A stretch of 64,000 nucleotides of DNA from an uncultured Clostridia bacterium (GCA_947597925.1 CANQFA010000001.1:310001-374000), one strand, 5' to 3'; positions 29,749 through 39,853 are shown, counted from the stretch's first letter. Notes: generated by a model not told the origin, from the sequence alone. Program-made: numbers and translations.

Positions 29749-32700
29749 TTACAGGGCGCGGATGGACTCCACGGGCTTCTTCCTTGCCGCCAGCCAGACG
29801 GGGAGGAAGGTGGAGATGAGGGCGATCGCGAGGGCAAGCGCCATCATGAGCAGGGCGGAGAGGGGACCGAAGACGAAGAGCGCGACTTCGATGCCCGCCT
29901 CTGCCTTCAGGATCCCATTGAGGAAGGACGCCATAAAGACGGAGCCGATGAGGGAGATCACGGTGCAGATGAGCACGATGATGCCGCTCTCGGCGAAGAA
30001 GATCTTGAAGACGTCTACCCCGCGGGCGCCCACCGCGCGGAGGATGCCGATCTCCTTCTTCTTATTGGAGATGCTCATGGAGATGAAGTTGAAGAGCATG
30101 AGGGAGGCGAAGAGCGCCAGCACGACGCCCACCCACAGGAAGACCTGCGAGAGCATATCGATGATGGTATTCACCAGGACGGTGATGTTGTCGTACAGCC
30201 TGTTGTTCATCTGATAGTAGACGTCGCGCTCGTCCACGATCCCGAGACGGGCGAAGAGGGCGGAGAGGGCGGCGTCCGTCTTCTCGATGGGCGCGAAGAG
30301 GTAGAGGAAGGTCGCATCGCTCTCGGGCGTATAGGCCGTCGTCTCGCTGCGGTCATTGTAGTACATGCCGTCGAGGCTGTCGTAGAAGGACTGCGAGCAA
30401 TAGACGCCTTCATTGTACGACACATTGCCCTCGGGCGGCAGGTAGTATCCCACGACGGTGCATTCGGAGGCGCGCATGTCGCTGTCGCCGTGGTAGATGG
30501 CGAGCTTGAAATAGGGCGCGTATTCCTCCAGTGCGCTCGCGAAAAATTCCTTCGCCTCCTCCCCGACCTCGTCCTCCGCCGCGGGATAGATCACGGAATC
30601 GATCTTGGAGAAGAACTCCACATAGGCGTCGCTCCACGCCAGCTCGGCGGTATGATAGGCCTCCTGTGCGGCGTCATGGGCCTCCTGTGCGGCCAGCCAT
30701 GCGTCATAGGCGGGCTTCTTTCTCTCCCATTCGGCATGCGCCTCGCGGTAGCCCTCCTCGTCGTCGCCGAATTGCTCGGGCGTGGGCTCCTCGCCGGGAT
30801 ACTCGGGCATGGGATCCGTGAAGGGTTCGGGTTCCGTGGGAGCGGGGTTTACCTCCTCGTAGACGCTGTTAAAGAGGAGCCCAATGGCGCGGAGGGGAAG
30901 CACGAACTGGTCCTTTTCGAGGCTGCTCTTTCCCTTCGCCTCGCCGAAGAGGGTCACGGGGAGCTTGAGCTCCGCCTCGGGGTCATAGACCGCGAAGGAA
31001 GCCGTCTCGAAGACGGTCTGCGGGCCCATCTCGTAGGAGCCTGAGTCGTGCTTGAAAGAGAGCCAATCTGCGCCCATGGGGAAGTAGGGGACAAAGGTCG
31101 GGGTCGAGCTCATGAAGCCGTCTGCATACGCGTCGATGTATTCCTGCGAGACGAAGGCGACGGTGGCGAGCGAACTCGGCAGGAAGTTGCCGAAATCCAT
31201 CTGGAGCATGGCGTCGAAAGAGGACTCCTTCAGCGCCTCGTACTTTTCGGGGATGCCGCCGTCGTCGAAGACCGCAGTCACCTTCGGCGCGACATCTTCT
31301 CCCGCATAGCGGACGGGGATGCGCTTCCCGATGAGATCGGCTTCCGAGGAGATCTTTACCTCGCTGCCGATGCCGTACGGCCGTCCGTCTTCATCGACAT
31401 TGATGTCAAAGAAGGTCCCGTTTTCCGCGCAGTCGAGGAAATAGGAGCTCACGGCGATCTCGTCGAGCCCCTCGGGATAGCTGTCGCCGAGCTGCACGCG
31501 GATGGGATGATCTTCGGGCAGCGCCGCATAGTAGGCGATGGAGGGCTGGTAGTAGTAGGACTTCTCGATCGGGATATCGAGATTGGCGATGGACGTATTA
31601 TACGACCTGTACGCCCCGAAGGCGGTGTCGCCGAAGGAGGCGACCTCCGCGGGCGTGAAGAGGGCCTCTCTGTGGTCCGTATAGGAGTACTGACCGCCAT
31701 AGCTGCACTCCACCTCGTAGTACTTTCGGAAGGGGGCATAGGCGTAGTCGCTGTTTTTGAAGGATTCCACGAGCACGGCATTGCCGTCGTAAAACATCAT
31801 CGTCGAGGAGAGCCCGAAGAGGATGAAGGAGACGACGGAGAGAAGGATGGTCATGAGGAGGCGGAAGGGCTTCAGGCGCAGGCCCGAGGCGCCGATCCTG
31901 ATGGCCTTGCCCGCGGGAAGGCGGGAGCGGATGAACTTGGTCTTGGAGCCGTCGTAGGCTTCGGGCGCCTTTTCGGGGGTGTCGCGGAACTTCTCCCGCG
32001 CGCCCTCGTCGTCGATGTGCGCCGCCCGCCTGAAGCTCGCGACATCCTTTTCTCCGCGGGAGATGATGACGTCGCCCTCGCCCTCGGTGAGGAAGGCCTC
32101 GATCGCGGCGAGCTCCTGCCTCGAGAGGGGACCTCCGCGGTGCACGGTGAGCGTGTCGTCGCCGTGCCGCACGATGGCGCCCGAGACCTTTGCCTCTTCA
32201 CGCACCTTGGTCTCATCGGAGACGATCTTTCCGTCCTTGAGTTCCACGATGCGGTCGCCGTACGTCTCGGCAAATTCGCGGTCATGGGAGACGACGATGA
32301 CGAGGCGGGTCGCGGAGAGCTTTTTCAGCGTCTCGAAGACCTGCTTTCCCGTGGTGCTGTCGAGGGCGCCCGTGGGCTCGTCCGCCATGATGATCTGCGG
32401 GTCCTTGACGAGGGCGCGGGCAATGGCGATGCGCTGCTTCTGGCCGCCCGAGAGGGTATTCGGCTTGCGCTTCGCGAAGTCCTCGAGCTCGACGTCGCGG
32501 AGGATCTCCCCGATCTTCTCGCGGTCCTTCTTCTTTCCCTGCAGCTCGAGCGCGAGCGCGATGTTGTCCTCGACATTGAACTCATTGAGGATGTTATACT
32601 CCTGAAAGATGAAGCCGACGAAGGTATTTCGGTAGGAGTCGAAGTCGCCGCCCGAGAAATCTTTCGAGCTCTTTCCCATGACGATGACTTCGCCGCTCGT

Positions 32701-32874
32701 GGGTTCGTCGAGCCCGCCCGCGAGGTTGAGGAGGGTGGACTTGCCCGAGCCCGACTTTCCGAGCAGGAAGACGAGTCCCGTCCTGTCGAAGGAGATGGAC
32801 ACGTCGTCGAGTGCGCGCGTATCCTCTCCGCCCTTCGTCTTGTAGATCTTTGTGAGGTGCTTGAGTTCCAGCAT
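29749..32874 (-). CDS. ABC transporter with fused ATPase and FtsX/MacB-type permease
   Basis: LGKSGSGKSTLLNLAGGLD, LSGGQKQRIAIARAL, C-terminal FtsX TMs; large extracellular insert. Confidence 0.9.
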   Translation of the reverse strand: MLELKHLTKIYKTKGGEDTRALDDVSISFDRTGLVFLLGKSGSGKSTLLNLAGGLDEPTSGEVIVMGKSSKDFSGGDFDSYRNTFVGFIFQEYNILNEFNVEDNIALALELQGKKKDREKIGEILRDVELEDFAKRKPNTLSGGQKQRIAIARALVKDPQIIMADEPTGALDSTTGKQVFETLKKLSATRLVIVVSHDREFAETYGDRIVELKDGKIVSDETKVREEAKVSGAIVRHGDDTLTVHRGGPLSRQELAAIEAFLTEGEGDVIISRGEKDVASFRRAAHIDDEGAREKFRDTPEKAPEAYDGSKTKFIRSRLPAGKAIRIGASGLRLKPFRLLMTILLSVVSFILFGLSSTMMFYDGNAVLVESFKNSDYAYAPFRKYYEVECSYGGQYSYTDHREALFTPAEVASFGDTAFGAYRSYNTSIANLDIPIEKSYYYQPSIAYYAALPEDHPIRVQLGDSYPEGLDEIAVSSYFLDCAENGTFFDINVDEDGRPYGIGSEVKISSEADLIGKRIPVRYAGEDVAPKVTAVFDDGGIPEKYEALKESSFDAMLQMDFGNFLPSSLATVAFVSQEYIDAYADGFMSSTPTFVPYFPMGADWLSFKHDSGSYEMGPQTVFETASFAVYDPEAELKLPVTLFGEAKGKSSLEKDQFVLPLRAIGLLFNSVYEEVNPAPTEPEPFTDPMPEYPGEEPTPEQFGDDEEGYREAHAEWERKKPAYDAWLAAQEAHDAAQEAYHTAELAWSDAYVEFFSKIDSVIYPAAEDEVGEEAKEFFASALEEYAPYFKLAIYHGDSDMRASECTVVGYYLPPEGNVSYNEGVYCSQSFYDSLDGMYYNDRSETTAYTPESDATFLYLFAPIEKTDAALSALFARLGIVDERDVYYQMNNRLYDNITVLVNTIIDMLSQVFLWVGVVLALFASLMLFNFISMSISNKKKEIGILRAVGARGVDVFKIFFAESGIIVLICTVISLIGSVFMASFLNGILKAEAGIEVALFVFGPLSALLMMALALAIALISTFLPVWLAARKKPVESIRAL

Positions 32875-32901
32875 AGAGACCTCCTGAATGTCTGTAGCCC
32901 C

Positions 32902-32929
32902 ATTCTATCATGGGGGGGGGTACTGTCAA
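32902..32929 (-). promoter_or_regulatory. promoter TTGACA-16-TAGAAT with a C9/G9 tract in the spacer
   Basis: - strand: TTGACA GTACCCCCCCCCATGA TAGAAT; SD GGAGG before ATG 32874. Confidence 0.8.
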
Positions 32930-32955
32930 GTGATTTTTTGATATTTTTCGATTTT

Positions 32956-32984
32956 ACTTTATCATATCTTACAGAGGATGTCAA
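32956..32984 (-). promoter_or_regulatory. possible second, distal promoter TTGACA-17-TAAAGT
   Basis: - strand -35 at 32979-32984; weak extended -10 TGATAAAGT. Confidence 0.4.
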
Positions 32985-33026
32985 GTGTTTGGGAAAAGGA
33001 ATGCTTGCGAGGCAGGTGAACCCTCG

Positions 33027-33189
33027 CTGTCCCCTTGAGGGGAAAGTCCCCGCGAGGAACGAGCGGGGAATAGGGGTGTTCTTCCGATGCCGTGTTGTTT
33101 CCCACCCCCTCAGTCGCTGCGCGACAGCTCCCCCTCAAGGGGGCGCCAAGGGAGCTTTTCTGCGTTCCTCGCGATACGGCTTCCCAAGG
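33027..33189 (+). repeat. intergenic interspersed repeat, copy A
   Basis: CTGTCCCCTTGAGGGGAAAGTCC...CCACCCCCTCAGTCGC...CTCCCCCTCAAGGGGGCGCCAAGGGAGCTTTTCTGCGTTCC...CGGCTTCCCAAGG; offset 474 bp to copy B. Confidence 0.9.
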
Positions 33190-33198
33190 TCTGCGGGG

Positions 33199-33288
33199 CA
33201 TTCGCATTTCCATGCTCATTCGCATGGACATTGGCATTCTCTTTTTCTTTTTCATTTACATTCTCATGTTCATTTACATTCTCATTAG
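33199..33288. repeat. low-complexity (CATTCn)-like degenerate hexamer tract
   Basis: gcattcgcatttccatgctcattcgcatggacattggcattct...ttcatttacattctcatgttcatttacattctcatt. Confidence 0.7.
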
Positions 33289-33500
33289 GTTATCCGAAAA
33301 AAAACCATTGGTTTTGTAAAGAGGACAAATCGCACGGCCTTTCGCGGCTTCCGAGAGGGCGCAAAGAGGGGGCTTTTTCGCTTCGATCGCCGAGGTCTGT
33401 CTACTTCTATTTTACCACACTTTTTTCCTTTCTCCGCCCTTAAGTGCCACCTTTTTGCGAAAAAATAAAAAAGAAGGGACGAGATCGTTTCTCGCCCTTG

Positions 33501-33667
33501 CTGTCCCCTCGAGGGGAAAGTCCTCGCGAGGAACGAGCGGGGCAAAGGGGTGTTCTTCCGATGCTGTGTTGTTCTCCACCCCCTCAGTCTCGCTTCGCTC
33601 GCCGGCTCCCCCTCAAGGGGGCGCCAAGGGAGCTTTTCTGCGTTCCTTGTGATTCGGCTTCCCAAGG
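33501..33667 (+). repeat. intergenic interspersed repeat, copy B
   Basis: near-identical to 33027-33189. Confidence 0.9.
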
Positions 33668-33715
33668 GGGCGCCGAGCAAGCTCGTCTGCGTTCCTTGCG
33701 ATTCGGCTTTCCCTC
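33667..33715 (+). repeat. partial third copy of the repeat tail
   Basis: gggcgccgagcaagctcgtctgcgttccttgcgattcggcttt vs gggcgccaagggagcttttctgcgttccttgtgattcggcttc. Confidence 0.75.
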
Positions 33716-33723
33716 CGAAAAGC

Positions 33724-33751
33724 GAAAAGCCGACAGCGGGGGCTGTCGGCT
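33724..33751 (-). terminator. terminator hairpin downstream of rpmB
   Basis: AGCCGACAGC cccc GCTGTCGGCT TTT on - strand. Confidence 0.7.
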
Positions 33752-33767
33752 CATTCGAAGTGTTCGG

Positions 33768-33956
33768 TTATACGCGCTCCACTTTGTCGCTCTTGAGGCA
33801 GCGCGCGCATACGTAGTCGGTCACGACTTTGCCGTTTTGCTTGTAGGTGACCTTTTGCACGTTTGCCGCAAACGTTCTCTTCGTCTTGCGGTTGGAGTGG
33901 CTGACATTGTTGCCCGCCGTCTGACCTTTTCCGCAAATACTGCACACTCTCGACAT
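33768..33956 (-). CDS. rpmB: 50S ribosomal protein L28
   Basis: [36 protein letters not shown]. Confidence 0.94.
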   Translation of the reverse strand: MSRVCSICGKGQTAGNNVSHSNRKTKRTFAANVQKVTYKQNGKVVTDYVCARCLKSDKVERV

Positions 33957-34022
33957 ATTTCCACCTCCACGGGATGTCCCGAAAGACTGCACGCGGCCCC
34001 TTGGCGCCGCATGGCATTGTCT

Positions 34023-34051
34023 ATCATACCATTTCGGATGGAAAAAATCAA
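34023..34051 (-). promoter_or_regulatory. promoter for rpmB, TTGATT-17-TATGAT
   Basis: rc of ATCATA 34023-34028 and AATCAA 34046-34051. Confidence 0.7.
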
Positions 34052-34110
34052 TTAAAAACGGGGGTCCGCACCGAAAAAATTTCCCGATTCCAAATTTTTT
34101 TCAAAATCGC

Positions 34111-34139
34111 TTGCAAAAAACGGCAGGATAGAGTAGAAT
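34111..34139 (+). promoter_or_regulatory. promoter TTGCAA-17-TAGAAT
   Basis: -35 34111-34116, -10 34134-34139. Confidence 0.7.
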
Positions 34140-34160
34140 AGGGGAAGAGGTTCAAGCATT

Positions 34161-34511
34161 ATGTCAGTGAGCACGAGTAACGCATACGGAAAAATTTCTA
34201 TCTCCGATCTGGCGATCGCCAAAGTCGCGTCTTGGGCTGCGGTCGAGAGCTACGGCATCGTCGATACCGTGGCACGCCGCTTCACGGATACCATTGCCGA
34301 GCTTCTGAAGCGGGAAGCAAGCGGCAAGGGCGTCAAGATCTCCACGCAGGGCAATCGCATCTTCATCGAGGTCTACGTCATCATCAAGTACGGTGTCTCC
34401 ATCGAGGCAGTCGCCGAGTCCCTGAAGGAATCCATCAAGTATAAGGTGGAGAGCTTCACGGGCATGATCGTGGATACCGTCAATGTCAATGTCATGGGAC
34501 TCAAACTCTGA
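34161..34511 (+). CDS. Asp23/Gls24 family envelope stress protein
   Basis: GKISISDLAIAKVASWAAVESYGIV...IKYGVSIEAVAESLKESIKYKVESFTGMIVDTVNVNVMGL; located between rpmB and DAK2 protein as in Firmicutes. Confidence 0.9.
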   Translation: MSVSTSNAYGKISISDLAIAKVASWAAVESYGIVDTVARRFTDTIAELLKREASGKGVKISTQGNRIFIEVYVIIKYGVSIEAVAESLKESIKYKVESFTGMIVDTVNVNVMGLKL

Positions 34512-34542
34512 GCCTCCCGTTTATCTTTTGGGAGAAAAGTGA

Positions 34543-36186
34543 ATGCAGAAAACGATCAACTGCGCGCTGTTCCGCAAGATGGTCCTCGCGGGCGCGCGCG
34601 CACTCGAAAACAACCGGGCTAAGGTAGACGCACTCAATGTCTTCCCCGTGCCCGACGGCGACACCGGCACCAACATGTCGCTCACGCTGCAGTCGGCGGT
34701 CAAGGAGCTCTCTTCCTCCGCATCCAATAGTTTTACGGATGTCTGCGACCTCGTCTCCAAGGGCGCTCTGAAGGGCGCGCGCGGAAACTCGGGGGTCATC
34801 CTTTCCCAGATCTTCCGCGGCATATGCTCGGTGCTCCGTGTCTCCAAACCCGAGGTGGACACCCGCACCTTTGCGCGGGCCCTCGAGCAGGGCACCAAGG
34901 TAGCCTATAACGCCGTGTCCATCCCCAAGGAGGGAACCATCCTCACCGTCGTCAGGATGATGAGCGAATTTGCCGTCAAGAATGCGGGCAAGTACCGCGA
35001 CTACGAGACCTTCCTTCCCGCCGTCATCGAGGAGGGAGACAGGGCGCTCCAGAAGACCCCGGAGCTCCTCCCCGTCCTCAAAAAGGCGGGTGTCGTGGAC
35101 TCGGGCGGCATGGGCCTCATGACCATCATGCGGGGATTTCTGTCCGCGCTCATGGGCGAGGAAGTCACAGAGATGCCGCAAGAGACGGCACCCATGTCCA
35201 TGGATGACGACTTCGGAGACAATTCCGACATCATCAATATGGACCTCGGCGACATCCAGTTTGCCTACTGCACCGAGTTCTTTGTCATCAACTTAAAGAA
35301 GAGCACCACGCTTGCCGACATCGACAAGCTGCGCGAGAAGCTCATGAAGATAGGCGACTCCGTCATCTGCATCGGCGACCTCGAGATGATCAAGGTGCAC
35401 GTGCATACAAATACCCCCGGCGTCGCCCTCACCTATGCCCTCGAGCTGGGCGAACTGGACCGCCCGAAGATCGAAAATATGCTCGAGCAGAACAGACAGC
35501 TCAAGGCAAAGGTGGCCGCCGAGAAAAAGGAGCAGGGCATGCTCGCCATCTGCACGGGAAAGGGCATCGAGGACATCTTCAAGGACCTCTTCGTGGACCG
35601 CGTCATCGAGGGCGGACAGACCATGAATCCCTCCGCCTCCGACATCGCTACCGCCGTGCAGAAGATCAATGCGGACAACGTCTTCGTCTTCCCCAACAAT
35701 AAAAATATCATCCTCGCCGCAGAGCAGGCAAAGGCACTCGTGGAGAACAGGACCATCCATGTCATCCCCACCAAAAATATCCCGCAGGGGTTTGCCGCGG
35801 CGCTCGCCTTCTCGCCCGATGTCTCCGCCGAGGAAAACAAGACCAACATGATCCATGCCCTCGACAATGTCAAGTCGGGGCAGGTCACCCATGCCGTGCG
35901 CACCACCAATGTCAACGGCTTCAAGATCAAGGAGGGGGATATCATCGGTCTGGACGACAAGAAGATCCTCGCGCGCAGCGACAACATCGACGACGCCGTG
36001 CTCACCCTCCTCGACAAACTGAAAGAGGACTATCACGAGGTCATCACCCTCTACTATGGGCAGGACGTCAGCGAAGAGGACGCCGCCGCGCTGACCGAAA
36101 AGGTGCGGGAGGCCTTCCCCGACTGCGACGTGGACTATCATAACGGCGGACAGCCCGTCTACTACTACCTGGTGTCATTGGAATAA
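34543..36186 (+). CDS. fakA: DAK2 domain fatty acid kinase subunit (FakA/YloV-like)
   Basis: NVFPVPDGDTGTNMSLT, GARGNSGVILSQIFRG, VVDSGGMGL, C-terminal DegV-like. Confidence 0.9.
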   Translation: MQKTINCALFRKMVLAGARALENNRAKVDALNVFPVPDGDTGTNMSLTLQSAVKELSSSASNSFTDVCDLVSKGALKGARGNSGVILSQIFRGICSVLRVSKPEVDTRTFARALEQGTKVAYNAVSIPKEGTILTVVRMMSEFAVKNAGKYRDYETFLPAVIEEGDRALQKTPELLPVLKKAGVVDSGGMGLMTIMRGFLSALMGEEVTEMPQETAPMSMDDDFGDNSDIINMDLGDIQFAYCTEFFVINLKKSTTLADIDKLREKLMKIGDSVICIGDLEMIKVHVHTNTPGVALTYALELGELDRPKIENMLEQNRQLKAKVAAEKKEQGMLAICTGKGIEDIFKDLFVDRVIEGGQTMNPSASDIATAVQKINADNVFVFPNNKNIILAAEQAKALVENRTIHVIPTKNIPQGFAAALAFSPDVSAEENKTNMIHALDNVKSGQVTHAVRTTNVNGFKIKEGDIIGLDDKKILARSDNIDDAVLTLLDKLKEDYHEVITLYYGQDVSEEDAAALTEKVREAFPDCDVDYHNGGQPVYYYLVSLE

Positions 36187-36190
36187 GAAA

Positions 36191-36218
36191 AAAGGAGCGG
36201 GGCGCGCCCCGCTCTTTT
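36191..36218 (+). terminator. terminator-like perfect palindrome between fakA and recG
   Basis: GAGCGGGGCGCGCCCCGCTC TTTT. Confidence 0.65.
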
Positions 36219-36238
36219 CATATGAAAAGGAGGCATGT

Positions 36239-38239
36239 ATGCGGCTCAGGGATCTGAAGGGGCTCGGCATCAAGCGCGTGCAGGATTTTCAGAAGATCGG
36301 CATCACCACGACGGAGGAGCTCGTGCGCTATTTTCCGCGCACCTATCTCGACATGACGAACCGCGTCTCCGTTCGCGAGGTCATGCACGGCGACATGGCG
36401 CTCATTGCCTGCACCCTCGTCTCCGTGGAGCCGATACGCACCAAGGGCAAGCTCAAGATCCTCCGCGCCCTCCTCGAGCAGGGGCGGGACAACTTCACCG
36501 CGGTCTGGTTCAATCAGCCCTATCTCGCTTCGAAACTGCAGCCCGGGGAGTACCTCTTCTACGGGCGGGTGCAGGACTACTACGACCGCATCTCCCTCAT
36601 CAATCCCACCTACGAGCGCATCGACGCCAATAAGAAGCTGAGGGGGCTCGTGCCCGTCTATCCCCTGAAGAGCGGGCTCGCCCAATGGGTGGTGCGGGAC
36701 GCCGTGGCGCGCGCCCTCGAGGCGGAAAATTTCCGCACGATCATCCCCGAAGTGCTCTGCAGAAAGTACGGCCTCATGCCTCTCGGCGAGGCCTTTCGCG
36801 GGGTCCATGTCCCGAAGAGCAATGCAGAACTTGTGCGCTGTTCGGAGCGCATCGCCCTCGAGGAGTACTTCACCCTCATCGCCGCCTTTAAGCTCATCAA
36901 GGGGGACAGGGGGGAGGCCCGCCTGCGCCGCTACACCGTGACGGAGCGCGAAGTTGCCGCCTTCGAGAAGCGCTTTCCCTTCACCTTTACCCCCGGACAG
37001 CAGGGGGCGGTGCGCGCCATCTACGACGACCTCACGGGCCCCGTGCGCATGAACAGGCTGTTGCAGGGCGATGTGGGCAGCGGCAAGACGGCCGTCGCGC
37101 TCACGGGCATCTTTATGGCGGTGCGCTCGGGCTTTCAGGCGGCATACCTCTCGCCCACCGAAGTTCTGGCGGCGCAAAATTTCGCCATTCTGAAGAAGCT
37201 CTTTCCCGACTACCGCGTGGGGTACCTCGCGGGCGCCTCGACGGCGGCGGAAAAGCGCGAGCTCAAGCGCAAGCTCTTCGAGGGGGAGATAGACATCGTC
37301 TGCGGCACCCATGCCCTCATTCAGGGCGATGTTTTCTTCAAAGACCTCGCCTTTTGCGTGTGCGACGAGCAGCACCGTTTCGGCGTCGCCCAGAGAAATA
37401 CCCTCTCCGAAAAGGGGGAGACGGATGTCCTCGTCATGTCCGCCACGCCCATCCCGCGCACCCTCTCCCTCGTCTTTTACGGCGACCTCGACGTGACGAC
37501 CATCCCCGACAAGCCCAAGGACCGCATCCCCGTCTCCACCGCCGTCATTCCCGAGAGGAAATATGACAGCATGTACGGCTGGATCCGCGGAGAGATCAAA
37601 AAGGGCAGGCAGGCCTACTTCGTCTGTCCCAAGATCGAGGACGACGAGGGGGAGGTGATGAGCGTCACCGAGCTCTACGAAAAACTCTCCGCCATGCTGC
37701 CCGAAGTGCGCTTCGCCCTCCTTCACGGAAAGATGAAGGAGAAGGAAAAGGCGGATACCATGTCCGCGTTCAAGGCGAAAAAATACGATGCTCTCGTCTC
37801 CACCACGGTCATAGAGGTGGGCGTGGACGTGCCCGACGCCACGGTGATGGTCATCTACAATGCCGAGCGCTTTGGGCTCTCCCAGCTCCATCAGCTCCGC
37901 GGCCGCGTGGGGCGGGGGAGCGAAAAGAGCTACTGCTTCCTCCTCGCGGGGACGGAGAGCGAGACGGCGATGGAGCGGCTCAAAATTTTGGTGGCGACGG
38001 GCGACGGCTTCGCCCTCGCCGAAAAGGACCTCGAGCTCAGGGGGAGTGGGGATTTCCTCGGCACCCGCCAGAGCGGAAAATTTCTCTCCGAGATCAAAAA
38101 TCTTCGGTACGGCACCGAGGTCATCTTCACAGCAAAAAAGCTCGTGGACGAGGCCTTTGAGCGCCGCCTGAACTACGACGAGATCCGCGCCGCCGCCATG
38201 GAGAAGTACGAAAGTCTCAAGGACGTCGTCCTCAACTGA
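36239..38239 (+). CDS. recG: ATP-dependent DNA helicase RecG
   Basis: LLQGDVGSGKTAVALTG, DEQHRFGVAQR, MSATPIPRTL, RGRVGRGSEKSYC. Confidence 0.95.
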   Translation: MRLRDLKGLGIKRVQDFQKIGITTTEELVRYFPRTYLDMTNRVSVREVMHGDMALIACTLVSVEPIRTKGKLKILRALLEQGRDNFTAVWFNQPYLASKLQPGEYLFYGRVQDYYDRISLINPTYERIDANKKLRGLVPVYPLKSGLAQWVVRDAVARALEAENFRTIIPEVLCRKYGLMPLGEAFRGVHVPKSNAELVRCSERIALEEYFTLIAAFKLIKGDRGEARLRRYTVTEREVAAFEKRFPFTFTPGQQGAVRAIYDDLTGPVRMNRLLQGDVGSGKTAVALTGIFMAVRSGFQAAYLSPTEVLAAQNFAILKKLFPDYRVGYLAGASTAAEKRELKRKLFEGEIDIVCGTHALIQGDVFFKDLAFCVCDEQHRFGVAQRNTLSEKGETDVLVMSATPIPRTLSLVFYGDLDVTTIPDKPKDRIPVSTAVIPERKYDSMYGWIRGEIKKGRQAYFVCPKIEDDEGEVMSVTELYEKLSAMLPEVRFALLHGKMKEKEKADTMSAFKAKKYDALVSTTVIEVGVDVPDATVMVIYNAERFGLSQLHQLRGRVGRGSEKSYCFLLAGTESETAMERLKILVATGDGFALAEKDLELRGSGDFLGTRQSGKFLSEIKNLRYGTEVIFTAKKLVDEAFERRLNYDEIRAAAMEKYESLKDVVLN

Positions 38240-38295
38240 CATTGTATTATAAGTACAGCTTATAGCTGGTATAAGTAATTTTTATATCTCAAAAT

Positions 38296-38324
38296 TTGCC
38301 TTTGCGGCGAGAATTTGCTATAAT
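38296..38324 (+). promoter_or_regulatory. promoter TTGCCT-17-TATAAT (extended TGc) for gdhA
   Basis: -35 38296-38301, -10 38319-38324. Confidence 0.75.
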
Positions 38325-38328
38325 ATAG

Positions 38329-39708
<1,380 letters not shown>

Positions 39709-39728
39709 GGAATATTGCACGGAAGAAG

Positions 39729-39753
39729 CGGCACGGAAGACGTGCCGTTTTTC
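39729..39753 (+). terminator. intrinsic terminator after gdhA
   Basis: CGGCACG gaaga CGTGCCG TTTTTC. Confidence 0.88.
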
Positions 39754-39763
39754 TTTGCGATTT

Positions 39764-39785
39764 TATTTCGATAAATTTCGAAATA
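39764..39785. promoter_or_regulatory. operator-like palindrome TATTTCG...CGAAATA (site 1)
   Basis: inverted repeat. Confidence 0.55.
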
Positions 39786-39831
39786 TGGCAAAATAGGGGC
39801 ATTTTTCCCCGAAATTCGGCATAAAATATGG

Positions 39832-39853
39832 TATTTCGATAAAAATCGAAATA
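39832..39853. promoter_or_regulatory. operator-like palindrome TATTTCGAT aaaa ATCGAAATA (site 2)
   Basis: perfect 9 bp inverted repeat upstream of the DUF368 gene. Confidence 0.6.

Noticed and set aside
29588-30214. 208-aa + strand ORF
   Set aside because: Starts in repeat-derived noncoding DNA and runs antisense to the FtsX permease end.
31048-33288. 746-aa + strand ORF antisense to the fused ABC transporter
   Set aside because: Overlaps a confident - strand gene and runs into the intergenic repeat.
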